A DNA stretch of 64,000 nucleotides from SXOA01 sp051004015. GTDB taxonomy: Bacteria > Planctomycetota > Planctomycetia > Pirellulales > Pirellulaceae. Below the pieces are notes generated by a model. The model was given only the letters and a program-made list of their open reading frames with translations, was not told where the DNA came from and ran no database searches. The position numbers were made by a program, and so were the translations under genes. Shown in pieces: positions 8,424 to 16,988 of the stretch (its first letter is position 1; the number at the start of each line of letters is the position of its first letter). The stretch covers positions 1 to 64,000 of the forward strand of contig JBPCKT010000150.1 in assembly GCA_051004015.1 (NCBI GenBank), in the 5' to 3' direction.

Positions 8424-9512
8424 ATGCCCGCTTCTGCTGCTAGCGTTGCTTCTCCTCGGCGGATGCCTGATGCGCTGCCGCTGGCCCGCCAGATTATTGA
8501 GGCGGAGGCCCGCACCCTGCTCTCCGTGGCGGAGTCATTGTCCGAATCATTCAGCAGCGCTGTGGACTTACTGCTTCGAGGCAAGGGAGCGGTAGTCGTC
8601 AGCGGCATGGGTAAGGCGGGACACGTTGGGCAAAAAATTGCTGCCACGCTCTGCTCGACCGGCACGCGGAGCTATTTCCTGCATCCGGCTGAGGCCATTC
8701 ACGGCGACCTGGGACGAATTCACAGAGAGGACATTGCCCTGGTCCTTTCCGCCAGTGGCGAGACCGAAGAAATCGTGCGGCTGATTCCGTCGCTAACGAC
8801 CCTGGGCGCTGCGCTCATTGCCGTGACCTGCAAGCCAGAGAGCACTCTGGGGCGCAGAGCCACGATCACGCTGGACCTCGGCCCGATTCAAGAAGCCTGC
8901 CCGCTTGGTCTGGCCCCGAGCGCGACGACGGCAGCGATGATGGCGCTGGGAGACGCGCTGGCCCTTGTCGTCAGCCAGGCTCGCGGCTTTTCGGCGGAAG
9001 ATTTTGCCCGTTTCCATCCCGGCGGCAGCTTGGGAAGAAAGCTGGCCAAGGTGGAGGAGGTGATGAGGCCGCTGGCCGATTGCCGCGTGGCCCAGGAGAG
9101 CCAGACTCTCCGCTCCGCCCTCGTCCATCAAAGCCGGCCGGGACGAAGGACCGGGGCAATCATGGTCGTCGATTCAGAAGGAAAGCTGACAGGCATCTTC
9201 ACCGATAGCGACCTGGCCCGGCTCCTGGAAACGCGCCGCGAAGCCTGCATCGATCAGCCGATCAGCCAGGTGATGACCCGCAGTCCCAAGTCGGTCCGCG
9301 CCGGCACGCTGCTCCCCGCCGCCTGCGAAATCCTCGCCGCGAAGAAAATCAGCGAGCTGCCGGTGGTGGATGCCGCCGGCCATCCGCTGGGCCTGATCGA
9401 TATTACTGACGTTGTCGCTACCAGCAGTCCCACCAGCAGCCGCACAGTTGCTGCCGCCGGCCCCACGGTTTTGAAGCTGGTTAAAGCCCCCCGGGGAAAG
9501 CCGAAGAGATAA
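8424..9512 (+). CDS. kdsD: Arabinose-5-phosphate isomerase (SIS plus two CBS domains)
   Basis: A 362-residue enzyme interconverting D-ribulose 5-phosphate and D-arabinose 5-phosphate, the first step towards Kdo. The SIS domain has VVVSGMGKAGHVGQKIAATL, SYFLHPAEAIHGDLG and LVLSASGETEEI; the family signature FHPGGSLGRKL joins it to two CBS domains (VMRPL... and VMTRSPKSVRAGT...). AAGGA lies ten bases before the ATG; an internal ATG at 8463 is possible. It is followed by kdsC after 21 bp. Confidence 0.93.
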   Translation: MPASAASVASPRRMPDALPLARQIIEAEARTLLSVAESLSESFSSAVDLLLRGKGAVVVSGMGKAGHVGQKIAATLCSTGTRSYFLHPAEAIHGDLGRIHREDIALVLSASGETEEIVRLIPSLTTLGAALIAVTCKPESTLGRRATITLDLGPIQEACPLGLAPSATTAAMMALGDALALVVSQARGFSAEDFARFHPGGSLGRKLAKVEEVMRPLADCRVAQESQTLRSALVHQSRPGRRTGAIMVVDSEGKLTGIFTDSDLARLLETRREACIDQPISQVMTRSPKSVRAGTLLPAACEILAAKKISELPVVDAAGHPLGLIDITDVVATSSPTSSRTVAAAGPTVLKLVKAPRGKPKR

Positions 9513-9533
9513 AGGAGCAAATTCGAAATTCGA

Positions 9534-10079
9534 ATGGCGAATGACGAATTGTCAGGAATGAAGCTTACCGATCGCTGCCGCCCTATTGAGCTGATCTTGT
9601 CGGACGTTGACGGCGTCCTGACCGACGGCGGCATTATGTACAACAACCAGGGCATTGAGCTGAAGAAGTTCCATATCCGGGACGGCCTGGGGATCAAGCT
9701 CTGGCAGCGAGCCGGGCATAAGTTCGGGCTCCTCACCGCCCGCACGTCGCACATCGTCAAGGTCCGGGCCGCGGAACTGGGCATCGACATCGTTCGCCAG
9801 GGCTTTGAAACCAAGCTGCCGGTCGCCAGCGAAATCCTGAAAGAGCTACGCCTCGCGCCCGAACAAGTCTGCTACATCGGCGACGACCTGACCGATCTGC
9901 CGGTCATCCACCACGTCGGCCTAGGCATTGCCGTGGCCGATGCCGCCGCCGAAGTCCGCGCCGCCGCGGCCCACATCACCAAGCTCCCCGGCGGCCAAGG
10001 AGCCGTGCGGGAAGTGGTCGAATTGATTTTGAAGTCACAGTTCCGATGGGAAGAGATTATTCAAACGTACCAAGGCTAA
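9534..10079 (+). CDS. kdsC: 3-deoxy-D-manno-octulosonate 8-phosphate phosphatase
   Basis: A HAD-superfamily C0-type phosphatase of 181 residues that dephosphorylates Kdo 8-phosphate. Motif I is LSDVDGVLTDG (nucleophile and acid Asp), motif II is LLTAR, and motif III/IV is YIGDDLTDLPV. The ATG at 9534 lies inside a copy of the dispersed ATGGCGAATGACGAAT repeat; the in-frame ATG at 9558 gives an N-terminus (MKLTDRC) closer to the usual family length, so the true start is uncertain. It lies between kdsD and the LptA-like gene. Confidence 0.93.
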   Translation: MANDELSGMKLTDRCRPIELILSDVDGVLTDGGIMYNNQGIELKKFHIRDGLGIKLWQRAGHKFGLLTARTSHIVKVRAAELGIDIVRQGFETKLPVASEILKELRLAPEQVCYIGDDLTDLPVIHHVGLGIAVADAAAEVRAAAAHITKLPGGQGAVREVVELILKSQFRWEEIIQTYQG

Positions 10080-10094
10080 TCGGAGGGAAAAAAA

Positions 10095-10184
10095 CGAAAT
10101 TCGAAACTCGAATGGCGAATGACGAATGAACGGCGGGAAGACGCACTCTTCCATTCGTCATTCGCCATTCGAATTTCGTCATTC
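10095..10184. repeat. Inverted pair of the TTCGAATGGCGAATGACGAA repeat
   Basis: Arm 10095-10128 and its complement 10151-10184 form a palindrome with a 22-bp loop in the kdsC/LptA-like spacer. Single copies lie at about 9522-9550 (over the proposed kdsC start) and 29138-29166 (before the dipeptidase gene). The arms could form a strong hairpin in the transcript between the two genes. Confidence 0.85.
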
Positions 10185-10192
10185 TGACTCCC

Positions 10193-13100
10193 ATGCTCTC
10201 CCTCCGCCGATTCATCGCCGCTCTCCTCGCCACCGGACTGGTGTTCGGCGTCTATGCGCTCGTGATCGCGCCGTGGCTGGAGCCGCCGGGTATGACGCCG
10301 GCGACATACACTGGCGAGCGCAAGCAGTACCTGTCGTCGCTCGCCCTGCGGAGCTTTGACGACCTGTTCGAAGTCGGTTCCTGGGAGCTTGACGACCCCA
10401 AGGTCATCGAGACGGCCACCTGCACGCTTCTCCTAAAAGATTACAAGCCGCTGCCGGATGGGCGGATGGAAATTACGCCCTGCACGCTCGTCTTCTATAT
10501 GGCTCCGACCAAGGAGTCCGTCGCCGCGGCCAAGAGCGGCAGCAAGGAACCGGAGCGGCGGCGGGTGGTGATGCGGGCGCTGGATGGGGCCGTTTTGACG
10601 TTCGACAAGCCGCTCGACCTGGGGAGCGCGGAGTTTGGCCGACTCCTGGGGGGACAACTCAAGGGGACGATCAAGATTCTCAGCCCGGAAACCGAGCCAG
10701 GACGAAGCAACGACGGCCTGGAGATTGTCACCAAGGGAGTGCAAATCGAGCGGCAGAAGATCTACACGCCCCATCGGGTCGATTTCCGTTACGGGGCGAG
10801 CTTCGGAAGTGGCCGCGACCTGACCATCACGCTGCTCCCCGCCAGCGACGAAAAGCAGAACCGCACCCAGTCCCTCGGCGGCATCAGCTACTTGCAACTT
10901 TCGCAGCTCGATCGGCTGCATCTGGAAGGAGCCGGAGCACTATTGCAGGGGCCGGGAGGGTCGAAAGTTCGCAAGAGCGATCCGCCGCTGGAGGTCCGCT
11001 GCCAGGGGCCGCTGATTGTTGATTTTGACAACGCTCAGGCCCGGCTGGATGATCATGTCGAGGTGACGCAAGTCTATGAGCAGGGGCCGCCGGATAGGCT
11101 GACCTGCGACCGGCTGCTGTTCCGGCTCAAGGCGAGCGGGGGGCGTCAGCCCCCTGATATTTCGGCTGTCTCGCAGAAGGGGAAGAATCAGGGGGCTCAC
11201 GCACCCCGCTCGCCAGTGACCAAGGCCCAGCTTTCCGACTCCGTCGAGCGGATCATCGCGGTGGGCACGCCGGCGATCATCGATGCTCCGCAATCGCAGT
11301 TCTATGCGAAAGGCGCCAGCATGGATTACACGTTGGCCTCGCGGCTGGTGCGTCTCAATAACGGGCCGACCGGCGCGCCGGTGATACTACGCCAGGGAAA
11401 GAACAAATTCGAAGCCCGCGCTCTGGAATACGAAGCCGCCGAGGCCGGTCGCCTGGGCAAGCTTTTCGCCACGGGGCCCGGAGAGCTCGAGATTGTGCAG
11501 GCCAGCGGTGAAGTGGTGAACGCGACGTGGAAGAAGTCGCTCCACGTCCGCCCGCACGACGGCAGCCAGGCGATCTCACTGCTGGACGCCGCCCATGTCA
11601 CGGCCGGCTCGGTGGGTGCCTTTTCTGCCGCCGAGTTGCACTTGTGGCTCAAGGAAATACCTCGCGCGGCGAAAACGGCGAAAGTTACTGCCAATGCCAA
11701 GCCGTCGTTCTCGCTCGTCCCCGAACGGATGCTGGCCATCAGCGGCGTGGAAATCGACGCCCCGCAGCTCAAGGCCAAGACCAACCGGCTGGAAGCCTGG
11801 TTCGTGGAAGCGACGCCGCAGCAACTGGCCGCTGCGCGCGGTCAGGCGGCAATCGGCCTGCCGGAAATGAAGCCCGCCAGCCCCGGACAAAACCTATCAG
11901 GCATCGACGCCGGTGACGACGCAGAGTTTTCCACCCCCAGGCAACGGCTGAGCGTCACAGGCGATCTGGTGCAGCTTCAGTTCCTGCGGCTGAAGGGAAA
12001 GCCAGCGGTGGAAGATTTAGCGATCACCGGCAAGGTGCGTGTGGAAGAAGTTCAGACCGAACGGCCGGAAGATGTGCCGCTCAAACTTTCCGGTGATATC
12101 GTCACGCTCGTTCGCGGCTCGGGGCCCAGTGCCAAGCTGGAAGTGAAGGGGCGGCCGGCGCAGGTGTCGGCCCGCGGCCTGACCCTCTCCGGCGCTACGA
12201 TTCATTTGCACCGGGGCGAAAACCGTCTGTGGATCGATGGCCCCGGCGAAGCGGAATTGCCGGTGCCGCAAGATGGCTTGCAAATGCGAACCCTCCAGCC
12301 GCCGCCAGGAGAGAATCCCGTGAGCGGGCCGGCAAGCTTCCCCGCCGTGGGAACCGTCGGCGAAGTTCGCCGCGTGAAAGTGACTTGGGCCAGCGGCATG
12401 AACTTCGACGGCCTCAAAGCTGCGTTCGACGGCAAGGTTCAGGTTCGGGGTGAAGGAGAGTACGCCGCTGCCGAAGTATTGACCGTGACACTCAGCGAGC
12501 GAATTGATTTCTCGGCGGCGAAACAAGCGGGGCCGGCGGAGATTGCCATGCTGACGCTCGACGGAGGCAAATCGCCGGTCGTCCTCCAGCAAATCACCCT
12601 CGACAAAGCGGGGGAGCAGACCGCCTTCAACAATCTTCGCTCCGGAAAGCTGACCATCGACCGCGCGGCGAATACGCTGACCGCCGAAGGGCCGGGGGAA
12701 GTCTGGACCGTCCGCAAGGATGCGCCGCTGCTGATGCCGGACTCTGAAACAGCTCCCCAGAAGCCCACCGATGGCAAGCTGACCTATATCTGCGTCAAGT
12801 TCGCGGGGGGGATCAACGGCAAGCTCGATAAAAACGAGATGAGGTTCGAGCGGCAGGTGGACACCACCTATGGCCGCGTCAGCGATTGGAAAGACCGCAT
12901 CCTGGCGACGAAGACCGAAGAGCTGGGCGCCACCGGGGCTCACATGACGAGCGACGCCTTGACCGTCACCGAAATGGCTCTTTCCAAGGCTCAGAAGTGG
13001 GTGGAGTTGGAAGCGACCGGCAATGTGATCGTCGACGGCAAGTCCTTCACCGCCCGCGCCGCTCGCATCGGCTACACCTCCGACAAGGACCAGCTTGTCT

Positions 13101-13288
13101 TGGAAGGAGACGGCCGCAACGACGCCGAATTCTGGCACCAGGCCGCCCCCGGCAGCCAGCACTCGTATACCGCCGCCGGCAAAATTCGCTTCCAGCGGAA
13201 GACCAACACTCTGGAAGTCGACGACGGGAAATCCCTCACCCTCGGCTCACTCCCGCCGAGCAACAAGCCGTTGCCGCGGCGCAGGTAG
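10193..13288 (+). CDS. Large OstA/LptA-like LPS-export protein
   Basis: 1031 residues with one N-terminal transmembrane anchor (residues 7-28) followed by a long, probably periplasmic, beta-rich region. Repeated strand patterns such as FDNAQARLDDHVEVTQVY, FDGKVQVRGEGEYAAAE and VELEATGNVIVDGKSFTARA resemble OstA-like beta-jellyroll units of LptA/LptC/LptD-N. In enterobacteria kdsD-kdsC are followed by lptC (191 aa, anchored) and lptA (185 aa, soluble); here one anchored protein roughly five times larger takes that place. A one-piece LPS bridge is inferred from context and pattern, not proven. No lptB follows. A palindromic insertion at 11131-11214 is read in frame. Confidence 0.7.
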   Translation: MLSLRRFIAALLATGLVFGVYALVIAPWLEPPGMTPATYTGERKQYLSSLALRSFDDLFEVGSWELDDPKVIETATCTLLLKDYKPLPDGRMEITPCTLVFYMAPTKESVAAAKSGSKEPERRRVVMRALDGAVLTFDKPLDLGSAEFGRLLGGQLKGTIKILSPETEPGRSNDGLEIVTKGVQIERQKIYTPHRVDFRYGASFGSGRDLTITLLPASDEKQNRTQSLGGISYLQLSQLDRLHLEGAGALLQGPGGSKVRKSDPPLEVRCQGPLIVDFDNAQARLDDHVEVTQVYEQGPPDRLTCDRLLFRLKASGGRQPPDISAVSQKGKNQGAHAPRSPVTKAQLSDSVERIIAVGTPAIIDAPQSQFYAKGASMDYTLASRLVRLNNGPTGAPVILRQGKNKFEARALEYEAAEAGRLGKLFATGPGELEIVQASGEVVNATWKKSLHVRPHDGSQAISLLDAAHVTAGSVGAFSAAELHLWLKEIPRAAKTAKVTANAKPSFSLVPERMLAISGVEIDAPQLKAKTNRLEAWFVEATPQQLAAARGQAAIGLPEMKPASPGQNLSGIDAGDDAEFSTPRQRLSVTGDLVQLQFLRLKGKPAVEDLAITGKVRVEEVQTERPEDVPLKLSGDIVTLVRGSGPSAKLEVKGRPAQVSARGLTLSGATIHLHRGENRLWIDGPGEAELPVPQDGLQMRTLQPPPGENPVSGPASFPAVGTVGEVRRVKVTWASGMNFDGLKAAFDGKVQVRGEGEYAAAEVLTVTLSERIDFSAAKQAGPAEIAMLTLDGGKSPVVLQQITLDKAGEQTAFNNLRSGKLTIDRAANTLTAEGPGEVWTVRKDAPLLMPDSETAPQKPTDGKLTYICVKFAGGINGKLDKNEMRFERQVDTTYGRVSDWKDRILATKTEELGATGAHMTSDALTVTEMALSKAQKWVELEATGNVIVDGKSFTARAARIGYTSDKDQLVLEGDGRNDAEFWHQAAPGSQHSYTAAGKIRFQRKTNTLEVDDGKSLTLGSLPPSNKPLPRRR
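11131..11214. repeat. Palindromic element inside the LptA-like gene, read in frame
   Basis: Arms 11131-11158 and 11187-11214 (GGCGAGCGGGG...CCCCTGAT and its near complement) enclose 28 bp. The 84 bp keep the reading frame and encode a low-complexity polar segment containing SGGRQPPD and GAHAPRSP, unlike the beta-strand pattern around it. Confidence 0.8.
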
Positions 13289-13324
13289 GGGATACCCACC
13301 GATAAGTGCGTCGGCCGCACTCGC

Positions 13325-13954
13325 TCAGGCCGGCACTGCCTGGAACTCTCGATCGTTCGCCCCACTCGCGGAATCCTCATCAAACCGCTCCCACAAATCC
13401 TCGTTGGTCGGGTGCTGGGTGCGGATATACGCCTTGGCTGCGGCAAATTGACGGCGGGTCCAGGGGCTGGTCCGCGCCAGGTTTTCGATCCAGCCACGCA
13501 GACTCCCTATCTTGGCAGCCAGCACATTCCGGGCTTGGGAGGTCCCCACCGTGCGGCCATTTTCATCAATCAGGGCGATCAGCAACTGGGGCTGCTCCGC
13601 CAGTCGTTCCAGGATTCCAGGAGTGCGCTGCGACAGCTCGTTCACCCAGGCGGAAAAAAGAGTGGGCCCGTCGGTCCCTGGAATCCGCAGCATGACGACT
13701 ATGACAGGGATCGCCACGTCGTCGATCATGACCGTAATGGAGCGCACTCGCAGGTTCAATTCCACATGTTTGAGCAACGGCTCCAGCCGATCCCGCCGCC
13801 CGCAGGCCAGCAACATGGCCTGCTCCCCCTCGTCATCATCCAGGACGAACCAGGCATGGCCGGCCGGGAGTCGTTCCATCACTTTTCCAGTTTCGGCAGA
13901 CGATTCCGAGTCCTCTTGCAGCGCCATCCAGGCGTCCGAGAGATGCTGGTCCAT
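13325..13954 (-). CDS. Conserved hypothetical protein (209 aa)
   Basis: A soluble acidic protein without signal peptide or membrane segment. Visible elements are a mixed alpha/beta centre (ITVMIDDVAIPVIVVMLRIP) and a C-terminal helical part (IGSLRGWIENLARTS...RRQFAAAKAYIRTQHP). No family was recognised. It is convergent with the LptA-like gene and lies 108 bp after another minus-strand gene of unknown function, with which it may be co-transcribed. Confidence 0.6.
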   Translation of the reverse strand: MDQHLSDAWMALQEDSESSAETGKVMERLPAGHAWFVLDDDEGEQAMLLACGRRDRLEPLLKHVELNLRVRSITVMIDDVAIPVIVVMLRIPGTDGPTLFSAWVNELSQRTPGILERLAEQPQLLIALIDENGRTVGTSQARNVLAAKIGSLRGWIENLARTSPWTRRQFAAAKAYIRTQHPTNEDLWERFDEDSASGANDREFQAVPA

Positions 13955-14062
13955 GAGGGAGCCTCTGGGGGTGGTGAAGCAGGGCCGATCGGCGGATCAC
14001 GCGCAAGCACCAGTGTATCGGCGCGGAACCGGCTTGGAAATTCAACGAAGAACCCCGCGGCC

Positions 14063-14311
14063 TTAACCGACTCTCACCCGCGGGATGGTGAAGCGTTCCA
14101 GATCGGCCCGATTGGGCCGCACCAAGGTTTGATTCACCGGCATCCACAGCCGGCGAGCCTCGCGTTCATCCTCCGTCCAGTCGGCCTGAATGGCTTCACA
14201 GTGGCGCAGAATTTCCTGCTCGCTGGGATCGGTGGGACGAGGTCCCAGGTTGTCCATCCGCTCGCGCCGCTCGCGCGAAAAGTGAATGATTCGTGCTTTC
14301 GTGTGCCGCAT
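14063..14311 (-). CDS. Small hypothetical protein (82 aa)
   Basis: Read from the ATG at 14311, preceded by GGGGAG about eight bases upstream; longer in-frame readings lack such a site. It encodes a charged, Arg/Glu-rich protein (IHFSRERRERMDNL, EAIQADWTEDEREARRLW) with no membrane segment and no recognised family. Confidence 0.6.
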   Translation of the reverse strand: MRHTKARIIHFSRERRERMDNLGPRPTDPSEQEILRHCEAIQADWTEDEREARRLWMPVNQTLVRPNRADLERFTIPRVRVG

Positions 14312-14630
14312 GCCTGTTCTCCCCTGTCCTGCTTCGGCTCTGGGTGCGGATCGAAATGGCCCCAGGTTCCCCGGCAAATACCGGCATGAAACCGGTTCGT
14401 GCCGTTTAAGCAATCGATGTGCCGAAATGCCGGCTGGCCTGGCCAAGTCACCCAATATTCAGCAAGGTAGCGCAAAACTGGCCGCCGAGCGACCATGTTT
14501 TCCATCGCAAATGAATGGGGTCTGATTTAATAACGACCAGCCAGGCAGCCAAGTTATCACCTACCTTGTCCATCTACCCACGGACGCTCTCAAAGGCCAC
14601 CGAATAAATGCAGCGGCTATACTGTCACAA
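14312..14630. other. Intergenic region with one candidate -10 box
   Basis: 319 bp between divergent genes. The only signal seen is TATACT at 14618-14623, eight bases before the ATG at 14631, with no recognisable -35 box or ribosome-binding site; this would place the transcript start at or near the start codon. No RNA gene was seen. Confidence 0.4.
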
Positions 14631-16967
14631 ATGAGCAGACCCATTTTACTTCTCTGCGGTATGGTTCTGGCCGCTTCATCGGCGGTAGCGCTGGCCGAGC
14701 CTCCAGCCGCGACTTACATTTTTCCTGCTGGAGGCCAACGGGGGACGAAGGTCGCGTTCCGCGTAGGCGGGATGTTCCTTTATGAGCAAGCGCCGCTGGA
14801 GATGCTCGGACCGGGCATCACGGCAAGTGGTGAAATCAAGCGCACCGAAACAACCTGGTTTGAAGGTCCGCTCATCCGTCAGCCCGCCAGCCAGGCTGCC
14901 GAGAACTATCCGAAGGACTACGCTGGCGAGGTGCAAGTTGCCGCGGATGCGGCGCTGGGTTATCGGCGATGGCGAGTCTGGAATGCCCAGGGAGTCACCC
15001 CGCTCAATCGTTTCGTCATCGGCGATTTGCCGGAGGTGGTGGAAGACGAGCTGGAAGGGGAGCCGATTCCGGTTGCCGTCACGCTGCCGGTCACGATCAA
15101 CGGCCGCATCTTTCCCCGCGAAGACGTCGATGTCTGGACCTTTGAAGCGGCAGCCGGTCAGTCGATTACGTGCTCCCTGGCTGCCGCGGAATTCGGTTCG
15201 CCGCTGCAAGGGCGGCTGGAGGTCCGCTCCCCCACCGGCAAGCCGCTGGCGGAAACCACCGGCACGCCGGGTGGCGACGTGCGACTGCGGTTCGTCGCGG
15301 CAGAAAGTGGGAAGCATGAAGTGCGCATTCACGACATTCAGTTCGGCGGCTTGCAGACGTATGTATATCGGCTGACAGTGACAAACGGACCGTGGCTCGA
15401 CCGCGTTTATCCGCTTGGCGGGCAGCGGGGAACGGAATTGAAGCTCGAGGGGCTCGGCCAGAATCTGGGCGGGCCGTTGACGGTGAAAATGCCCGATGTT
15501 GTTCCAGCTATGTTGCTGCAATCGTTCGACTACGCCGGCCGTGCTCTCAACCCGATTCGCTTTGATGTCGATGAACTGCCGGAGCTGCTGGAAGCCGAGC
15601 CGAACAACGTGGTTGGCGCGGCTAAACCCGTCGCTATTCCCGCTGTCGTCAACGGCCGCATCGACCAACCGGGAGACAAGGACACCTGGCAGTTGCCGCT
15701 GACCAAAGGGCAAGCCGTGCGCATCGAGTGCCGGGCCGCTTTGCTCGGTTCGCCGCTGGCCGCGGAGCTGGTCCTGCGCGACGAAGCCGGCAAGGAGCTG
15801 GCCCGGGCCGATGCACTGGACGCGAGTAACGGCGACCCCGCTTTGAACTTCACCGCGCCGGCGGACGGAAAGTTCATGCTCGAAATCGGCGACAAATTCG
15901 CGGCGCGCGGCGGTCGTGGATTTGCCTATCGAATTCGTATAGCCCCACCCAAAAAGACTCCCGATTTTGAGTTGCTCATGCCGGATTCCCTCGCGCTGGA
16001 TGCCGATGGAGCCAAGAATCTGGAAGTGCAGATCCTCCACAGCGGAGATTTCAAGGGACCGATTACGCTGCACGTCGAGGGCTTGCCCGCGGGGATTACG
16101 GCGGAAGATGTCAAGCTTCCCGAGGGAGCGCCTAAAGGCGTGCTCGTTCTCAAATCAGCGCCGAATCCGCCGGTGTCGACCGCGCTATTGAAAGTGACCG
16201 GAACGGCCGAGATTGATGCCAAGCCGGTGCAGCGGACCGCCCATGTCGCGTCCGTGCCCGGCGACTGGCCGGTGGAGCAATTGCGATTGGTGACGACGCT
16301 CAAGACGCCGTTCAAATTCCGCGGCACTTACGATTTGCGTTTCGCCGCTCGCGGCACGGTGCTCAAAAAGAAGTACTTCATCGAACGGGGCGGCTTTGAG
16401 GGGGCGCTGGAAGTTCGTCTGGCGGACAAGCAAGGGCGGCACTTGCAGGGGGTCAGCGGCCCGATCCTCACGATTCCACCAGGAGTGAGCGAATTCGAGT
16501 ATCCGCTCGCGCTGGCTCCCTGGATGGAGCTCAGCCGCACCAGCCGGTCCAACCTGATGCTGACCGGGGAGCTGAAAGACAGCACGGGGGCCATCCACAA
16601 AGTCTCGTTCAGCACGCAGGAGCAGAACGAGCAACTGGTGGCGCTGGTCGCCCCCGGCCCCTTGCGGGTCGTGACGGACCAAAAGTCTTTCACCGCGGTC
16701 CCCAGCAGCGAGGTGGTCGTGGAGATTCAACTGAAGCGGGACCGCAGCATCACGTCCCCCGTCAAGCTGGAGTTGATCGTCCCCAAGCACGTCCGCGACG
16801 TTTCCGCGGAGCCGGTCACATTACCCGCGGGCACCGACAGCGGCCAGCTTCGCCTCCGCCTGGGCGCATCCCCCGGCCCCTTCAACCTGCCGCTGCGAAT
16901 TCGTGCCATCGCCGAGAGGGAGGGTGCGCCGATTATCGGCGAGACAGGAATCGAACTCACGCCTTAG
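14631..16967 (+). CDS. Secreted PPC-domain (pre-peptidase C-terminal-like) protein
   Basis: 778 residues with a signal peptide (ILLLCGMVLAASSAVALA). Two modules each combine a TIG-like segment starting FPAGGQRGTKV or YPLGGQRGTEL with a PPC-like beta-sandwich (PVTINGRIFPREDVDVWTFE; PAVVNGRIDQPGDKDTWQLP). The C-terminal third is another beta-rich region. No protease domain is present, so it is probably an extracellular or periplasmic binding or adhesion protein. This domain set is abundant in planctomycetes; the role is unknown. Confidence 0.8.
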   Translation: MSRPILLLCGMVLAASSAVALAEPPAATYIFPAGGQRGTKVAFRVGGMFLYEQAPLEMLGPGITASGEIKRTETTWFEGPLIRQPASQAAENYPKDYAGEVQVAADAALGYRRWRVWNAQGVTPLNRFVIGDLPEVVEDELEGEPIPVAVTLPVTINGRIFPREDVDVWTFEAAAGQSITCSLAAAEFGSPLQGRLEVRSPTGKPLAETTGTPGGDVRLRFVAAESGKHEVRIHDIQFGGLQTYVYRLTVTNGPWLDRVYPLGGQRGTELKLEGLGQNLGGPLTVKMPDVVPAMLLQSFDYAGRALNPIRFDVDELPELLEAEPNNVVGAAKPVAIPAVVNGRIDQPGDKDTWQLPLTKGQAVRIECRAALLGSPLAAELVLRDEAGKELARADALDASNGDPALNFTAPADGKFMLEIGDKFAARGGRGFAYRIRIAPPKKTPDFELLMPDSLALDADGAKNLEVQILHSGDFKGPITLHVEGLPAGITAEDVKLPEGAPKGVLVLKSAPNPPVSTALLKVTGTAEIDAKPVQRTAHVASVPGDWPVEQLRLVTTLKTPFKFRGTYDLRFAARGTVLKKKYFIERGGFEGALEVRLADKQGRHLQGVSGPILTIPPGVSEFEYPLALAPWMELSRTSRSNLMLTGELKDSTGAIHKVSFSTQEQNEQLVALVAPGPLRVVTDQKSFTAVPSSEVVVEIQLKRDRSITSPVKLELIVPKHVRDVSAEPVTLPAGTDSGQLRLRLGASPGPFNLPLRIRAIAEREGAPIIGETGIELTP

Positions 16968-16988
16968 CGTGAAGAAAATGAGCCAGCG

